A stretch of 64,000 nucleotides of DNA, taken from the NCBI RefSeq assembly GCF_000702945.1, contig NZ_JNLE01000003.1:2713501-2777500 (forward strand). Reading direction: 5' to 3'. Below the pieces are notes generated by a model. It saw only the letters and a program-made list of their open reading frames with translations, was not told the DNA's origin and searched no databases. Below, piece by piece: positions 35,309 to 43,847 of this stretch (its first letter is position 1; each line of letters starts with the position of its first letter). Made by a program: the position numbers and the translations under genes. Origin of the DNA: Clostridium sp. KNHs205. Lineage in GTDB: Bacteria > Bacillota > Clostridia > Lachnospirales > Lachnospiraceae.

Positions 35309-35470
35309 GTGTCTGAAAATTATTGCACAGTTCCGGAACACATTTAGCAGCATTCTGAGGTGTAATTTGAAAGCACCACCACGTTTCCACCAGAATCTGA
35401 TTTGGACGTATCCTGTAAATCAGCTGACTAAAGTGGAACGTCCGGCCCGGCACAAGTAGTTTTCAGACAC
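35309..35470. repeat. 162-bp MITE-like element with 11-bp terminal inverted repeats
   Basis: GTGTCTGAAAA (35309-35319) and TTTTCAGACAC (35460-35470) are perfect inverted ends. The interior is GC-richer than its flanks and has no intact gene; the minus strand holds a short frame with GRTFHFSQLIYRIR, possibly a relic of a transposon gene end. No target duplication is evident. It ends 24 bases before the response regulator start. Confidence 0.5.
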
Positions 35471-35494
35471 AGTGTGCCAGAAAGCGGGGATGAA

Positions 35495-36163
35495 ATGTTT
35501 TCTATATTGGTTGTGGAAGATGATGAAACCTTAAATAAAATGATCTGCGGTAAATTAAAGCAGGAGCATTTCAAAGCCTTTTCAGCCTTTGACGGAGAAG
35601 AAGCCTTACAGGTTATGGACAAGGAGTATATTGATCTGATTATCTGCGATATTATGATGCCGAAAATGGATGGATATGAGCTGACCAAAGTACTAAGAGA
35701 TACTTCCTATAAGCTCCCCATTCTTATGATAACAGCCAAAGACCAGATAGAAGATCTGGAAAAAGGCTTTAAAGCAGGGACAGATGATTATATGATTAAG
35801 CCCATTCGTATGAAAGAAATGATACTGCGTGTAGATGCCCTGCTCAGGCGTGCACAGATTACCAATGACAGGAAAATGACGGTAGGGAATGCAGTTCTTG
35901 ATTACGATGCATTAACAGTTAAGATTGGGGAGGATTATTATGAGATGCCGCCCAAAGAATTCTTTCTGCTTTTCAAGCTCTTAAGCAACCCGAATAAAAT
36001 TTTTACCAGACTTGAGCTGATGGATGAAATCTGGGGAATGGATGCCGAAGCGGATGAACGGGCAGTAGATTCCCATATTAAGAAACTCAGACGTAAATTT
36101 GAAGGTTATCCGGATTTTGAAATTATAACAGTCAGAGGGCTGGGATATAAGGCTAAGTTCTAA
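35495..36163 (+). CDS. OmpR-family response regulator
   Basis: A 222-residue two-component response regulator. The receiver has the acidic pair at residues 8-10, phosphoacceptor Asp52 in IICDIMMPKMDGYE, and Thr/Lys in MITAKD and DYMIKPI. Residues about 125-222 are the winged helix (RLELMDEIWGMDAEADERAVDSHIKKLRRK, then ITVRGLGYKAKF). The start is ATG 35495, after GCGGGGATGAA; an earlier GTG at 35474 abuts the MITE-like element. The partner kinase is 351 bases downstream beyond a tandem repeat. The regulated genes are unknown; an adjacent efflux or envelope gene is not visible. Confidence 0.92.
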   Translation: MFSILVVEDDETLNKMICGKLKQEHFKAFSAFDGEEALQVMDKEYIDLIICDIMMPKMDGYELTKVLRDTSYKLPILMITAKDQIEDLEKGFKAGTDDYMIKPIRMKEMILRVDALLRRAQITNDRKMTVGNAVLDYDALTVKIGEDYYEMPPKEFFLLFKLLSNPNKIFTRLELMDEIWGMDAEADERAVDSHIKKLRRKFEGYPDFEIITVRGLGYKAKF

Positions 36164-36194
36164 TCTGGAATTCGTATTTATTACGTCTTAATTT

Positions 36195-36394
36195 GAACAG
36201 GCAGCTGGAGTTACACAGATACACCAGGGTCTATGAACAAGCAGCTGGCATTACACAAGTACACCAGGGTCTATGAACAGGCAGCTGGCATTACACAAGT
36301 ACACCAGGGTCTATGAACAGGCAGCTGGCATTACACAAGTACACCAGGGTCTATGAACAGGCAGCTGGCGTTACACAAGTACACCAAGGTTTAT
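36195..36394. repeat. 40-bp tandem repeat, five copies
   Basis: Five contiguous 40-base units of consensus GAACAGGCAGCTGGCATTAC followed by ACAAGTACACCAGGGTCTAT. Units 3 and 4 are identical; the outer ones carry one to five changes. There are no spacers. It lies between the response regulator and kinase genes and so is inside or between their transcripts. Forty bases is not a codon multiple, so it is non-coding. Confidence 0.93.
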
Positions 36395-36514
36395 AAACGA
36401 GTACTCTTAAAAAGTTTTTCACAACTTAACATCAATATTTAATATTTGCTGTACCAGAAGCCGGTAATATCAAATCGATAAATTGATACTCATGAAAGAG
36501 GGAAAATAAAAGAA

Positions 36515-37594
36515 ATGGAAAGAAAAGAGAAGAAAAGAAGAGTAAGGGTATCACTCCGGCTTTATTTTTCCATGGTATCCATTACAACTTTATGTTCTGC
36601 ATGTATCGTCTCCTTGGTTTTGGTCCTGGGAGGAATGAAACTGTTCTTCCGCGGGGACATCACACTGCCGGTGGTGATAATTGTTGCACTTCTTGTCTGC
36701 GGACTGACGATACTCCTTGGCGGTACCATGCTGTGGTTTGGCTCCATCCATTTAACAAAACCCCTTGAAGAAATTAGCCGGGCAGTTAAGAAAGTTGCAG
36801 AAGGTGACTTCACGGCTCATATTGACAGAAATGAAAGCAATCGTGGGGAATATGAATATGCCAATGAAATTGATGAACTTGCTGTGAATTTCAATACCAT
36901 GGCTGCAGAATTAAACGGAATGGATTATATGCGTAAAGATTTTATGAGTAATGTATCCCATGAAGTAAAGACACCTGTGGCTGCCATTACCGGGCTGTCA
37001 GAAATACTTCTGGAGGGAGGATTAACAACGGAAGAACAGAAAGAGTATCTTCAACTTATCAATAAAGAGTCACTCAGATTATCCCGCCTGTGTGAGAATA
37101 TGCTTCGTATGTCCAGGCTGGATCATCAGCAGATAGTTGTAAAGACAGACAGTATTCGGGTTGATGAACAAATACGAAAAAGTATTATCATGTTATCCGA
37201 AAAATGGCCTGATAAAGCTAGAAACTATGAAATAGACTGCGATAATCTGGTAATACAGAGTAATGCGGATTTATTAATGCAGGTTTGGGCAAATCTCCTT
37301 GATAATGCCATCAAATATACCCCTGAAGACAGCAGCATTTATATAACAGGAAGAATCCATAACAACAATTATCTGCTGGTAGCCATACGGGATGAAGGTG
37401 ATGGCATCAGTGTTGAAAAACAGGCTAAGATATTCGAGAAGTTCTATCAGTGTGAAGAATCCCACAAGAAACTGGGTAATGGTCTTGGACTTTCCATTGT
37501 AAAGAGAATCCTGGAGCTCCTTGGCGGAACAATTAATTGCTCCAGCGAAGAAGGCAAGGGAACCGTGATGGAAGTAAAAGTCCCTTTAAAATAG
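36515..37594 (+). CDS. sensor histidine kinase partner of the OmpR-type regulator
   Basis: A 359-residue membrane kinase. Two adjacent membrane segments (about 15-37 and 47-72) with almost no external loop suggest intramembrane sensing, often of envelope stress or peptides. A HAMP domain follows (KPLEEISRAVKKVAEGDFTAHI), then the phosphoacceptor His149 in SNVSHEVKTPVAAI, and the HATPase domain with N box ANLLDNAIKYT, G1 RDEGDGIS and G2 GNGLGLSIVKRIL. ATG 36515 has GAGGG about 15 bases upstream. A terminator follows at 37613, closing the two-gene unit. Confidence 0.93.
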   Translation: MERKEKKRRVRVSLRLYFSMVSITTLCSACIVSLVLVLGGMKLFFRGDITLPVVIIVALLVCGLTILLGGTMLWFGSIHLTKPLEEISRAVKKVAEGDFTAHIDRNESNRGEYEYANEIDELAVNFNTMAAELNGMDYMRKDFMSNVSHEVKTPVAAITGLSEILLEGGLTTEEQKEYLQLINKESLRLSRLCENMLRMSRLDHQQIVVKTDSIRVDEQIRKSIIMLSEKWPDKARNYEIDCDNLVIQSNADLLMQVWANLLDNAIKYTPEDSSIYITGRIHNNNYLLVAIRDEGDGISVEKQAKIFEKFYQCEESHKKLGNGLGLSIVKRILELLGGTINCSSEEGKGTVMEVKVPLK

Positions 37595-37612
37595 AAAGGT
37601 ATAGCGAAATAA

Positions 37613-37660
37613 ACAGATCATCTAATCTTTTGTATGATATTAGATGATCTGTTTTAGCTT
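37613..37660. terminator. intrinsic terminator after kinase gene
   Basis: ACAGATCATCTAAT pairs with ATTAGATGATCTGT with a 12-base loop, then TTTTAGCTTTT. It is symmetric enough to serve the convergent AraC gene as well. Confidence 0.85.
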
Positions 37661-37690
37661 TTAGATAAGCGAACGACTCAATATATAATT

Positions 37691-38506
37691 TTATGATAAG
37701 GAATTCCTCCTGAATTCGCTGGGAGTTATAGACAAAGCCTCCTTAAATACCTTACAGAAATACATAGAGGAGTGAAAGCCGCAGGCAGTACTTATTTTGG
37801 ATACCGACTGCTTGGTACCGGCAAGCATATTGCAGGCATTCTGTATCCTGATCTTATTCAGGTATTGTATGAGAGTAATTCCGGTTGCTTTTTTAAAGGC
37901 GTGGCACAAATGGAATTTCGATATAAAAAATGCATCGGATATTTCATCAATGGTTGTTATGCTGCTGTAATTTCGGTTGATATAAGACAGGATAGGCGAT
38001 AAATTTGTAATAGCAGACGGAAAAGGCTCTGAACGCGGTGAATCTTCATTGTCATTCAGGATGCTTAAGATATCTGCCAGATAAATAAATATCCGGTTAT
38101 CCGGTTCATGAACAGATTCCTTCTCCAGTAAAAGCATTAATTTTTTTATCCTTGGAAATATTTCTTTATTCAGAGAAATCAATTCTATCTCAAAACAATG
38201 CAGCAAGGTCTTGATTGCATTTTCCGTAAAATATAACTGTAAAAAACGTTCTGAGAAATAAATGCAGGTTCTGGCACAACCCTGCCTCTTCATGCTTTTG
38301 TGGAAGGTATTGGGTTTATATAAGACCACGTCATACTTGGCTACATCAAGAAGGATATCATGTACTAAAAGATTCTGATAGCCCTGTTCCAGAATATATA
38401 ATTCGTATCCGTTGTGATAGTGGTAACCGGTCATTTCCTGATCTGATTCATGAACCACAAAATCAATGGAAAACAGCGGATGAATATTGGTGAGATCTGC
38501 TTTCAT
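37691..38506 (-). CDS. AraC family regulator, probable activator of GH115 gene
   Basis: A 271-residue AraC/XylS regulator. The N-terminal cupin (residues about 15-90) contains HYHNGYELYILEQGYQNLLV and DVVLYKPNTFHKS. The C-terminal double HTH (residues about 170-265) ends CGFHSSMYFCKVFKEALSITPSEFRR, typical of the family. ATG follows GGAGG. It is divergent from the GH115 alpha-glucuronidase gene, 575 bases away across a palindromic repeat, so control of the polysaccharide locus is likely. The inducer is unknown. Confidence 0.9.
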   Translation of the reverse strand: MKADLTNIHPLFSIDFVVHESDQEMTGYHYHNGYELYILEQGYQNLLVHDILLDVAKYDVVLYKPNTFHKSMKRQGCARTCIYFSERFLQLYFTENAIKTLLHCFEIELISLNKEIFPRIKKLMLLLEKESVHEPDNRIFIYLADILSILNDNEDSPRSEPFPSAITNLSPILSYINRNYSSITTIDEISDAFFISKFHLCHAFKKATGITLIQYLNKIRIQNACNMLAGTKQSVSKISTACGFHSSMYFCKVFKEALSITPSEFRRNSLS

Positions 38507-39081
38507 ATCGTAACCTCCGTAACAGCAATATTGTATAATAAATTAATAGAAATAACAATATAATAAAAGATTATTGTTACAGAAATCAGCTATAATTGGG
38601 TTTGTATTGAATAACGAATATTTGAATTTTAATCTAAAGAATTAGAGTAATGTAATAATAGTAAAGGAACTAGAGAGTCAAAAGTTCTTGTTGACTTTTC
38701 TATTTCATACTATTTCAGGAAAATTGCAAAAAAACAGAAGAACGAATGCGCCTATGGAAAGGTATTAGAAGTCCTTTTTTCTGGATATTTTGTGCTATCT
38801 TATCAAACAGATTGTTTGAGCGAAGCGAGTTGTCTGTTTGATAAGATGTCCAGCATGAAATATTCAGAAAATTAGGAATTCTTATACCTTGGAATGAAGC
38901 ATGAGTGCTTCTGCTTTTTTGCAATTTTCCGTCCGTATGATGAGAAAAGAGAACTTTTGACTCTCCAGTAAAGGAAGTAAAAGCTGCGTAGAGTTGGAGT
39001 TAAATGTAAAGGTAATATTCTTTCACTTTTAACACCCCCCTGCTTTAGCACGGGTACAAAAGCACGAAGAGAGGAGCAAAT
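38507..39081. other. divergent intergenic region between AraC and GH115 genes
   Basis: 575 bases containing the family B palindrome, itself inside an outer inverted repeat GAGAGTCAAAAGTTC / GAACTTTTGACTCTC (38671-38685 and 38951-38965). No promoter is convincing. Confidence 0.55.
38712..38934. repeat. palindromic repeat, family B copy 1
   Basis: A 223-base hairpin-forming element. Arms GGAAAATTGCAAAAAAACAG / CTGCTTTTTTGCAATTTTCC, GGTATTAGAAGTCC / AATTCTTATACC and CTTATCAAACAGA / TCTGTTTGATAAG stack around an apical GAGCGAAGCGAG. It matches the element at 56210-56435 over its whole length in inverted orientation. No coding capacity of note. Confidence 0.88.
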
Positions 39082-42000
39082 ATGAAAACAGAAAAGACAC
39101 TGGAGCTATTTCATAAAAAAAATACTGTACATATCTATGTATCTAAGAAAGAAAATAGCGGAGTTTTGCTGGCTGCCGATAATTTTATCAGAGACCTTCA
39201 GCTTGTATTCGGCTGTGAGGCTGTAATAACAGGCCAGATAAATAACAGCCAGATTATTATCGGTACAGTCGGAGTTTGTAAGGAGCTGTCTGAACATATA
39301 AGTGAGAAAAAACTGTCCGTAGATAACATAAAGGCAACAGATGGCACCTATCGACAGGAGGCCTATCTCCAGGAAGTTAGAGAGGATACTTTCTATATTA
39401 TCGGAGCTGACAGGCGTGGTACCATCTTCGGTATCTATGATATATGTGAGCAGATCGGCGTGTCTCCCTGGTACTATTGGGCGGATATTCCGGTGAAAAG
39501 AAAAGACTCCTTTCACCTTCCTGCGGAATATATAAAAGCGGACTGGCCTTCAGTAAAGTACAGAGGAATCTTTATCAATGACGAGGAAGAGTTAAATGAC
39601 TGGTCAAAGCTTCATACACCTGACGGGACAATTGGTCCTGTTACTTATGGCAGGCTGTTTGAACTGCTGCTTCGTTTGAAGGCAAATTATATCTGGCCTG
39701 CCATGCATGTAAATTACTTTAATGAGAATAAAGAGAATGGAGCGCTGGCAGAACGTATGGGTGTCGTAGTGGGAACCTCACACTGCGATATGCTCCTTCG
39801 CAGCAATCAGAATGAGTGGCAGCCCTGGATTACAAAAAAGGGTTATACAGATGCTGTATATGATTATTCCATTGAAGGCAGGAACCGGGAAATCCTTAAA
39901 GAATATTGGAGGGAAAGTGTTGAACAGAACAAGGATTATGAAGTAAGCTTTACCATGGGAATGAGAGGAATCCATGACTCCGGATTCCATACCAAAGCAA
40001 TAGATGAAGATCAGAACTTAACACCGGAAGAGAAAAAAGCTGCCAAAGTCGCTCTCTTAGGCCGGGTTATAAAAGACCAGAGACAGATCTTAAAAGAGGT
40101 ACTGGGGGAAGAGAAAGGAGAAAAAGCTTTACAGACCTTTGTACCCTATAAGGAGGTTTTAGACCTTTACAATCAGGGACTAGAGGTACCAGAGGATTTA
40201 ACCCTCATTTGGGCAAATGATAATTTCGGTCATATGAGACGTTATCCAAACGAAGCAGAGAAGCAGAGAAAAGGCGGCAACGGGTTGTATTTTCACAGCT
40301 CCTATTGGGCAGCTCCCGGTACGGCTATGAGTTATCTCTTTATTAATTCCATTCCGCTGGCTCAGACCGGAAATGAACTTAGAAAAGCCTACGAGACCGG
40401 AATAAGAAACATATGGGTACTCAATGTAGGCGGCTTAAAACCTGTGGAACAGGATATGGAGTTCTTTTTAAGATATGGCTGGGAAGCCGGCAAGGATAGT
40501 AAGATATTAAGAGATGCTGGTAAATTTACAGAGGAATGGATCAATCGAAACTTCTCAGGTAATCATGGCGCAGAAGCAGCAAAGCTATACACTACCTTTG
40601 CCCAGGTAACCAATGTAAGAAAAATAGAACATATGAAATCCGGGATATTTTCACAAACCGGTTACGGAGATGAAGCAGGCCGCAGATTACAGGAACTGGA
40701 GGATATCTTCAGACGGGGAAATGCAATTCTTAACAGCCTGCCGGAAGAAGAGAAAGCGGGATTCTTCCAGTTATTCTTAATGAAGATTCATGCCTCCTAC
40801 TATACCAATCATGAGTATTATTATGGAGACAGAAGTGCCCTCTCTTACGATAGGGGAAATATGCAGGCAGCAGACAGATATACGGCACTTTCCGCCAGGA
40901 TGACAGAGCTTAAGCGCCAGATGCTGTATTTCTATGATAAGAAGATGAGTGAGGGGAAATGGGAAGGAATACTTACCCCTGAGAGCTTCCCGCCTCCGGC
41001 TGTCGCAATGTATCCTGCAAGAAAACCTGCGCTTAAGATAGAAGGCAGCAGTCTGCGGGTGGATCTGTGGAATGATGAGGAAGCTTTGAGCTTCTCGCCC
41101 CATGGACAGAACCAGAAATGGATTGAACTTGGGAATCAGGGCGAGGGTAAAATCCCTTATGTTATCAGAGCAGAAGAAAACATGAATTGGATAAGCTTAT
41201 CAGAAACAGAGGGAATCCTTCAAATCGAGAAAAGAATACTGATAGCCGTAACAGAACCTGACAAATATGCTGGCATGCAAGGCAGAATCATCGTTGAAGA
41301 CCTAAGAAATGGTAAGGAAATACCCATAACAGTGCAGATAGAGGATAAACTTCAGCTGCCAGAGAACTTCACCGGTTATATTGAGGCTGATGGTTATTTG
41401 TCCATCCCGGCAGAGGGCTATCAGAAAAGTGTAAAAGATAAGAGTAAGGACACGAATAGTCCTGAAAGCAGCTGGGTAGCAGTTCCGGGAATGGGTAGAT
41501 ATGAAGGTGCTGCTATGATGGCATGGACGAAAGCTTCTGAAGCTTCCGATGTAACGGCTTACGCAGTGAAACAGTCAGAAAAGAACCCCTCACAGGAAGA
41601 CAAACCCTCATTGAAAGGCAATTATTCACAGGAAGACAATTGCTCATTGAAAGGCAATCCCCCGCAGGAAAACAATCCCTCACTGAAAGATAATCCCCGA
41701 CTGGAATACAATATCTATTTAAAAACCAGTGGTGCTCATGTTCTGGAAATATATCGCTTCCTAACTCTTGATTCCTTGGGGCAGATTCGTTTTTGTGTTG
41801 GTTTGGATGATGAAGAGCCAATCCTGGTAGAGACAGAAACTCGTGATGAATGGACAGGAATTTGGCAGGAAAGTGTTTTTAATAACGGAGAGAAACTCTA
41901 TGTAAATCTTCCATATCTGACAGCCGGAGCACATACCTTAAAGCTTTATATGCTAGATAATTTTGTTACGGTTTCAAAGCTTGTGCTCTATACCGGAAAC

Positions 42001-42849
42001 AGAAAAAGTACCAACCTTGGACCGAAAATCAGCGGTGTTTCCGGAACTTTCTCAGCAGAGAGCGGCATGGAAGCACCAAGGGTTGACTGGAATCAACTGG
42101 ACGAAATCAGCAGGGAGTTTTACCATACCGCAGCAGAGGAAGTTCCGCCTTTAAATGTGCTCTATGCAACAAGAGACTTCTTTGAGAACTATGTTGATCA
42201 GATATTCATTAAATATCTGGATCGTCCCCAGACTGTCTTAGGGGCAAAACGATATGAACAGCTTGGAAAAGATTGCGGCAGGAAAGATATGATAGCTGCA
42301 TTTGGAACCGGACGCTTCCTTGAGGAGAAAGGCATTATAGCAATTGAGGCAGAATATGCCCTGGAGAATTCCGAAAATGCTTATCTTACCGCCGGTAAAG
42401 AGGACAAACAGCTGTTATGGAGTCATTTGCAGGCAGAAACCAATGGCAGAACCGGTCTTGCAATGCAGGTAGCAGCTCCTGGTCTGTTTTGGGAAGAAGC
42501 TGAGACTGCGCCGGGAATGCATTTCAAGATTCAGATCAATACCCCGGGTGTTTACCAAATCTGGTTGTTGCTGAGACATTATAACGATAAGTCAGATTCC
42601 TGCTATTTCTCACTGGATGGTAAGGTACAACCGGTATCGGAACAGTATTCGAAAGGAAAACTGCACACCTACAATACCTCACAGGTATATTACTGGTGCA
42701 GTATATCCCATTTGGATTTCAGTGAGGGAGAGCATATATTCGGAATTCTGGCAAGAAAGTCGGAGCTAAGGATAGATAGGATTTATATTAGTTCAGGTCA
42801 GGAACTTCCGCCTTTGGATGCTGATTGGATAGATTCGAAAAGAGGATAA
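39082..42849 (+). CDS. GH115 family alpha-glucuronidase
   Basis: A 1255-residue GH115 enzyme, which removes (4-O-methyl)glucuronic acid from xylan or related acidic polysaccharides. The N-terminal alpha/beta domain runs to about residue 150 (IIGADRRGTIFGIYDICEQIGVSPWYYWADIPV), and the TIM-barrel domain (160-500) contains VKYRGIFINDEEELNDWS, ANYIWPAMHVNYFNE and LTLIWANDNFGHMRRYPN, all strong GH115 marks. Helical and beta-sandwich C-terminal domains follow. An insert of about 3.5 twelve-residue repeats (SQEDKPSLKGN type) lies near residues 835-875. No signal peptide, so it is likely cytoplasmic. ATG follows GAGAGGAG. It overlaps the convergent ClbS-like gene by 62 bases. Confidence 0.94.
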   Translation: MKTEKTLELFHKKNTVHIYVSKKENSGVLLAADNFIRDLQLVFGCEAVITGQINNSQIIIGTVGVCKELSEHISEKKLSVDNIKATDGTYRQEAYLQEVREDTFYIIGADRRGTIFGIYDICEQIGVSPWYYWADIPVKRKDSFHLPAEYIKADWPSVKYRGIFINDEEELNDWSKLHTPDGTIGPVTYGRLFELLLRLKANYIWPAMHVNYFNENKENGALAERMGVVVGTSHCDMLLRSNQNEWQPWITKKGYTDAVYDYSIEGRNREILKEYWRESVEQNKDYEVSFTMGMRGIHDSGFHTKAIDEDQNLTPEEKKAAKVALLGRVIKDQRQILKEVLGEEKGEKALQTFVPYKEVLDLYNQGLEVPEDLTLIWANDNFGHMRRYPNEAEKQRKGGNGLYFHSSYWAAPGTAMSYLFINSIPLAQTGNELRKAYETGIRNIWVLNVGGLKPVEQDMEFFLRYGWEAGKDSKILRDAGKFTEEWINRNFSGNHGAEAAKLYTTFAQVTNVRKIEHMKSGIFSQTGYGDEAGRRLQELEDIFRRGNAILNSLPEEEKAGFFQLFLMKIHASYYTNHEYYYGDRSALSYDRGNMQAADRYTALSARMTELKRQMLYFYDKKMSEGKWEGILTPESFPPPAVAMYPARKPALKIEGSSLRVDLWNDEEALSFSPHGQNQKWIELGNQGEGKIPYVIRAEENMNWISLSETEGILQIEKRILIAVTEPDKYAGMQGRIIVEDLRNGKEIPITVQIEDKLQLPENFTGYIEADGYLSIPAEGYQKSVKDKSKDTNSPESSWVAVPGMGRYEGAAMMAWTKASEASDVTAYAVKQSEKNPSQEDKPSLKGNYSQEDNCSLKGNPPQENNPSLKDNPRLEYNIYLKTSGAHVLEIYRFLTLDSLGQIRFCVGLDDEEPILVETETRDEWTGIWQESVFNNGEKLYVNLPYLTAGAHTLKLYMLDNFVTVSKLVLYTGNRKSTNLGPKISGVSGTFSAESGMEAPRVDWNQLDEISREFYHTAAEEVPPLNVLYATRDFFENYVDQIFIKYLDRPQTVLGAKRYEQLGKDCGRKDMIAAFGTGRFLEEKGIIAIEAEYALENSENAYLTAGKEDKQLLWSHLQAETNGRTGLAMQVAAPGLFWEEAETAPGMHFKIQINTPGVYQIWLLLRHYNDKSDSCYFSLDGKVQPVSEQYSKGKLHTYNTSQVYYWCSISHLDFSEGEHIFGILARKSELRIDRIYISSGQELPPLDADWIDSKRG
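41578..41703 (+). repeat. 36-bp coding tandem repeat in GH115 gene
   Basis: About 3.5 units of 36 bases code for variants of NPSQEDKPSLKG, a hydrophilic insert between beta-sandwich domains. The units differ by a few bases, indicating expansion followed by drift. Confidence 0.8.
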
Positions 42850-43354
42850 AGCATTTCTTCCACTTCCGGATCTTACTGCGGAAAGATTTGAAAGGTGCTA
42901 CGGTATTAATATGCACCCACTTCCAGACCGGCCAGTTAGAGGGGGTTGAGGCTGCCCACCTCCTGCCTCCGGGATTAAATAATTCTTCCTTGCTAAAACC
43001 ATCAATCCATAGGGTAAGTTCATCCACCGTTGAAGCAAATAATGCTATTAGCTGGGACAGGGATTGGTCCTGATACTGGTCATAAAAGCTTTGGTACAAT
43101 CCTCCCAGCTGATTCCATTTATATCCGGCGGAAGGGGTTATAACCTCTTTGCCGTCCAGCTCGTCCCGGTCCCAATTGAGGAGCAAATTCATCCAACCAA
43201 GCTGATAGGCAATTAACTCCTGAGGTGTCCGGTCGACTTCTTCTAATCGTATAGACCTGTCTGCTTCGGAAATTCCGTCAAACTCTGCTATAAACAATGA
43301 GGCTGTTCTCTTAATTTCAGAGATTAAAGCAGCTTTATCCGCGTACTCCTGCAT
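42788..43354 (-). CDS. ClbS/DfsB family four-helix protein
   Basis: A 188-residue protein of the ClbS/DfsB (DUF1706) family, DinB-like four-helix bundles; the founding member ClbS hydrolyses or sequesters colibactin. The core pattern is present: ALISEIKRTASLFIAEFDGI, DRTPQELIAYQLGWMNLLLNWDRDE, and WPVWKWVHINTVAPFKSFRSKIRKWKK at residues about 140-166. Family members usually end about there; the last 20 residues come from the part overlapping the GH115 gene and may be a read-on after loss of the original stop. ATG follows GGAGGG. Role here unknown. Confidence 0.85.
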   Translation of the reverse strand: MQEYADKAALISEIKRTASLFIAEFDGISEADRSIRLEEVDRTPQELIAYQLGWMNLLLNWDRDELDGKEVITPSAGYKWNQLGGLYQSFYDQYQDQSLSQLIALFASTVDELTLWIDGFSKEELFNPGGRRWAASTPSNWPVWKWVHINTVAPFKSFRSKIRKWKKCFILFSNLSNQHPKAEVPDLN

Positions 43355-43847
43355 ATTTATATCCCTCCAACTTAATTTTGTTCTTTAGGCCATTATCATA
43401 TATGGTCTATATTATAACATATTAAAGTTGACATCAGCAGGTCATGTTTAAAATTAATCCGATCAGGTCAGTACCATTTATACAGAAGCTTAAGCTGTTG
43501 TATATTTTCCATATACTGTTTACGAAGGATTGAATCAATTACCTGCAGGAGATTGCAAATGCCTTAAAAGTTTAGTGTATGAATGGATGAAATCGCAAGC
43601 TTTATTAATTCAAGCTTTGTTTTGAAACTTAAGCTGGGAAAGTTGAGTTATTAATTTTCAAATGCTAATAAAAGCAGAAAAGGTTAGTAAATAATATAAT
43701 TAGTCATTTAAAATAAACCCAGAAAGCTATACAATGGAAGAAATACAGCCTTTTTTAGGTTCATTGGCAGTTACAGCGTATACCAGATAAAGCAGCTATT
43801 GATGGACAGGCAGTACTAAACTGATATGAGAAGGGAAGGGTAAGCAG
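43355..43847. other. intergenic region upstream of DUF2264 gene
   Basis: 493 bases. Near the end AAAAGGTTAGTAAATAAT (43678-43695) and TACAAT (43730-43735) weakly resemble the promoter motif found at 46224 and 49588, but with a spacing of 52 instead of 44 bases. Otherwise featureless. Confidence 0.4.

Noticed and set aside
35259-35453. 64-residue minus-strand ORF
   Set aside because: Lies mostly within the MITE-like element, without a ribosome site; at best a relic of a transposon gene.
36195-36394. 40-bp repeats as a CRISPR
   Set aside because: Units abut each other directly, without spacers.
38715-38924. Minus-strand ORF inside the family B palindrome
   Set aside because: It arises from the hairpin arms; the second copy at 56210 does not keep the frame.
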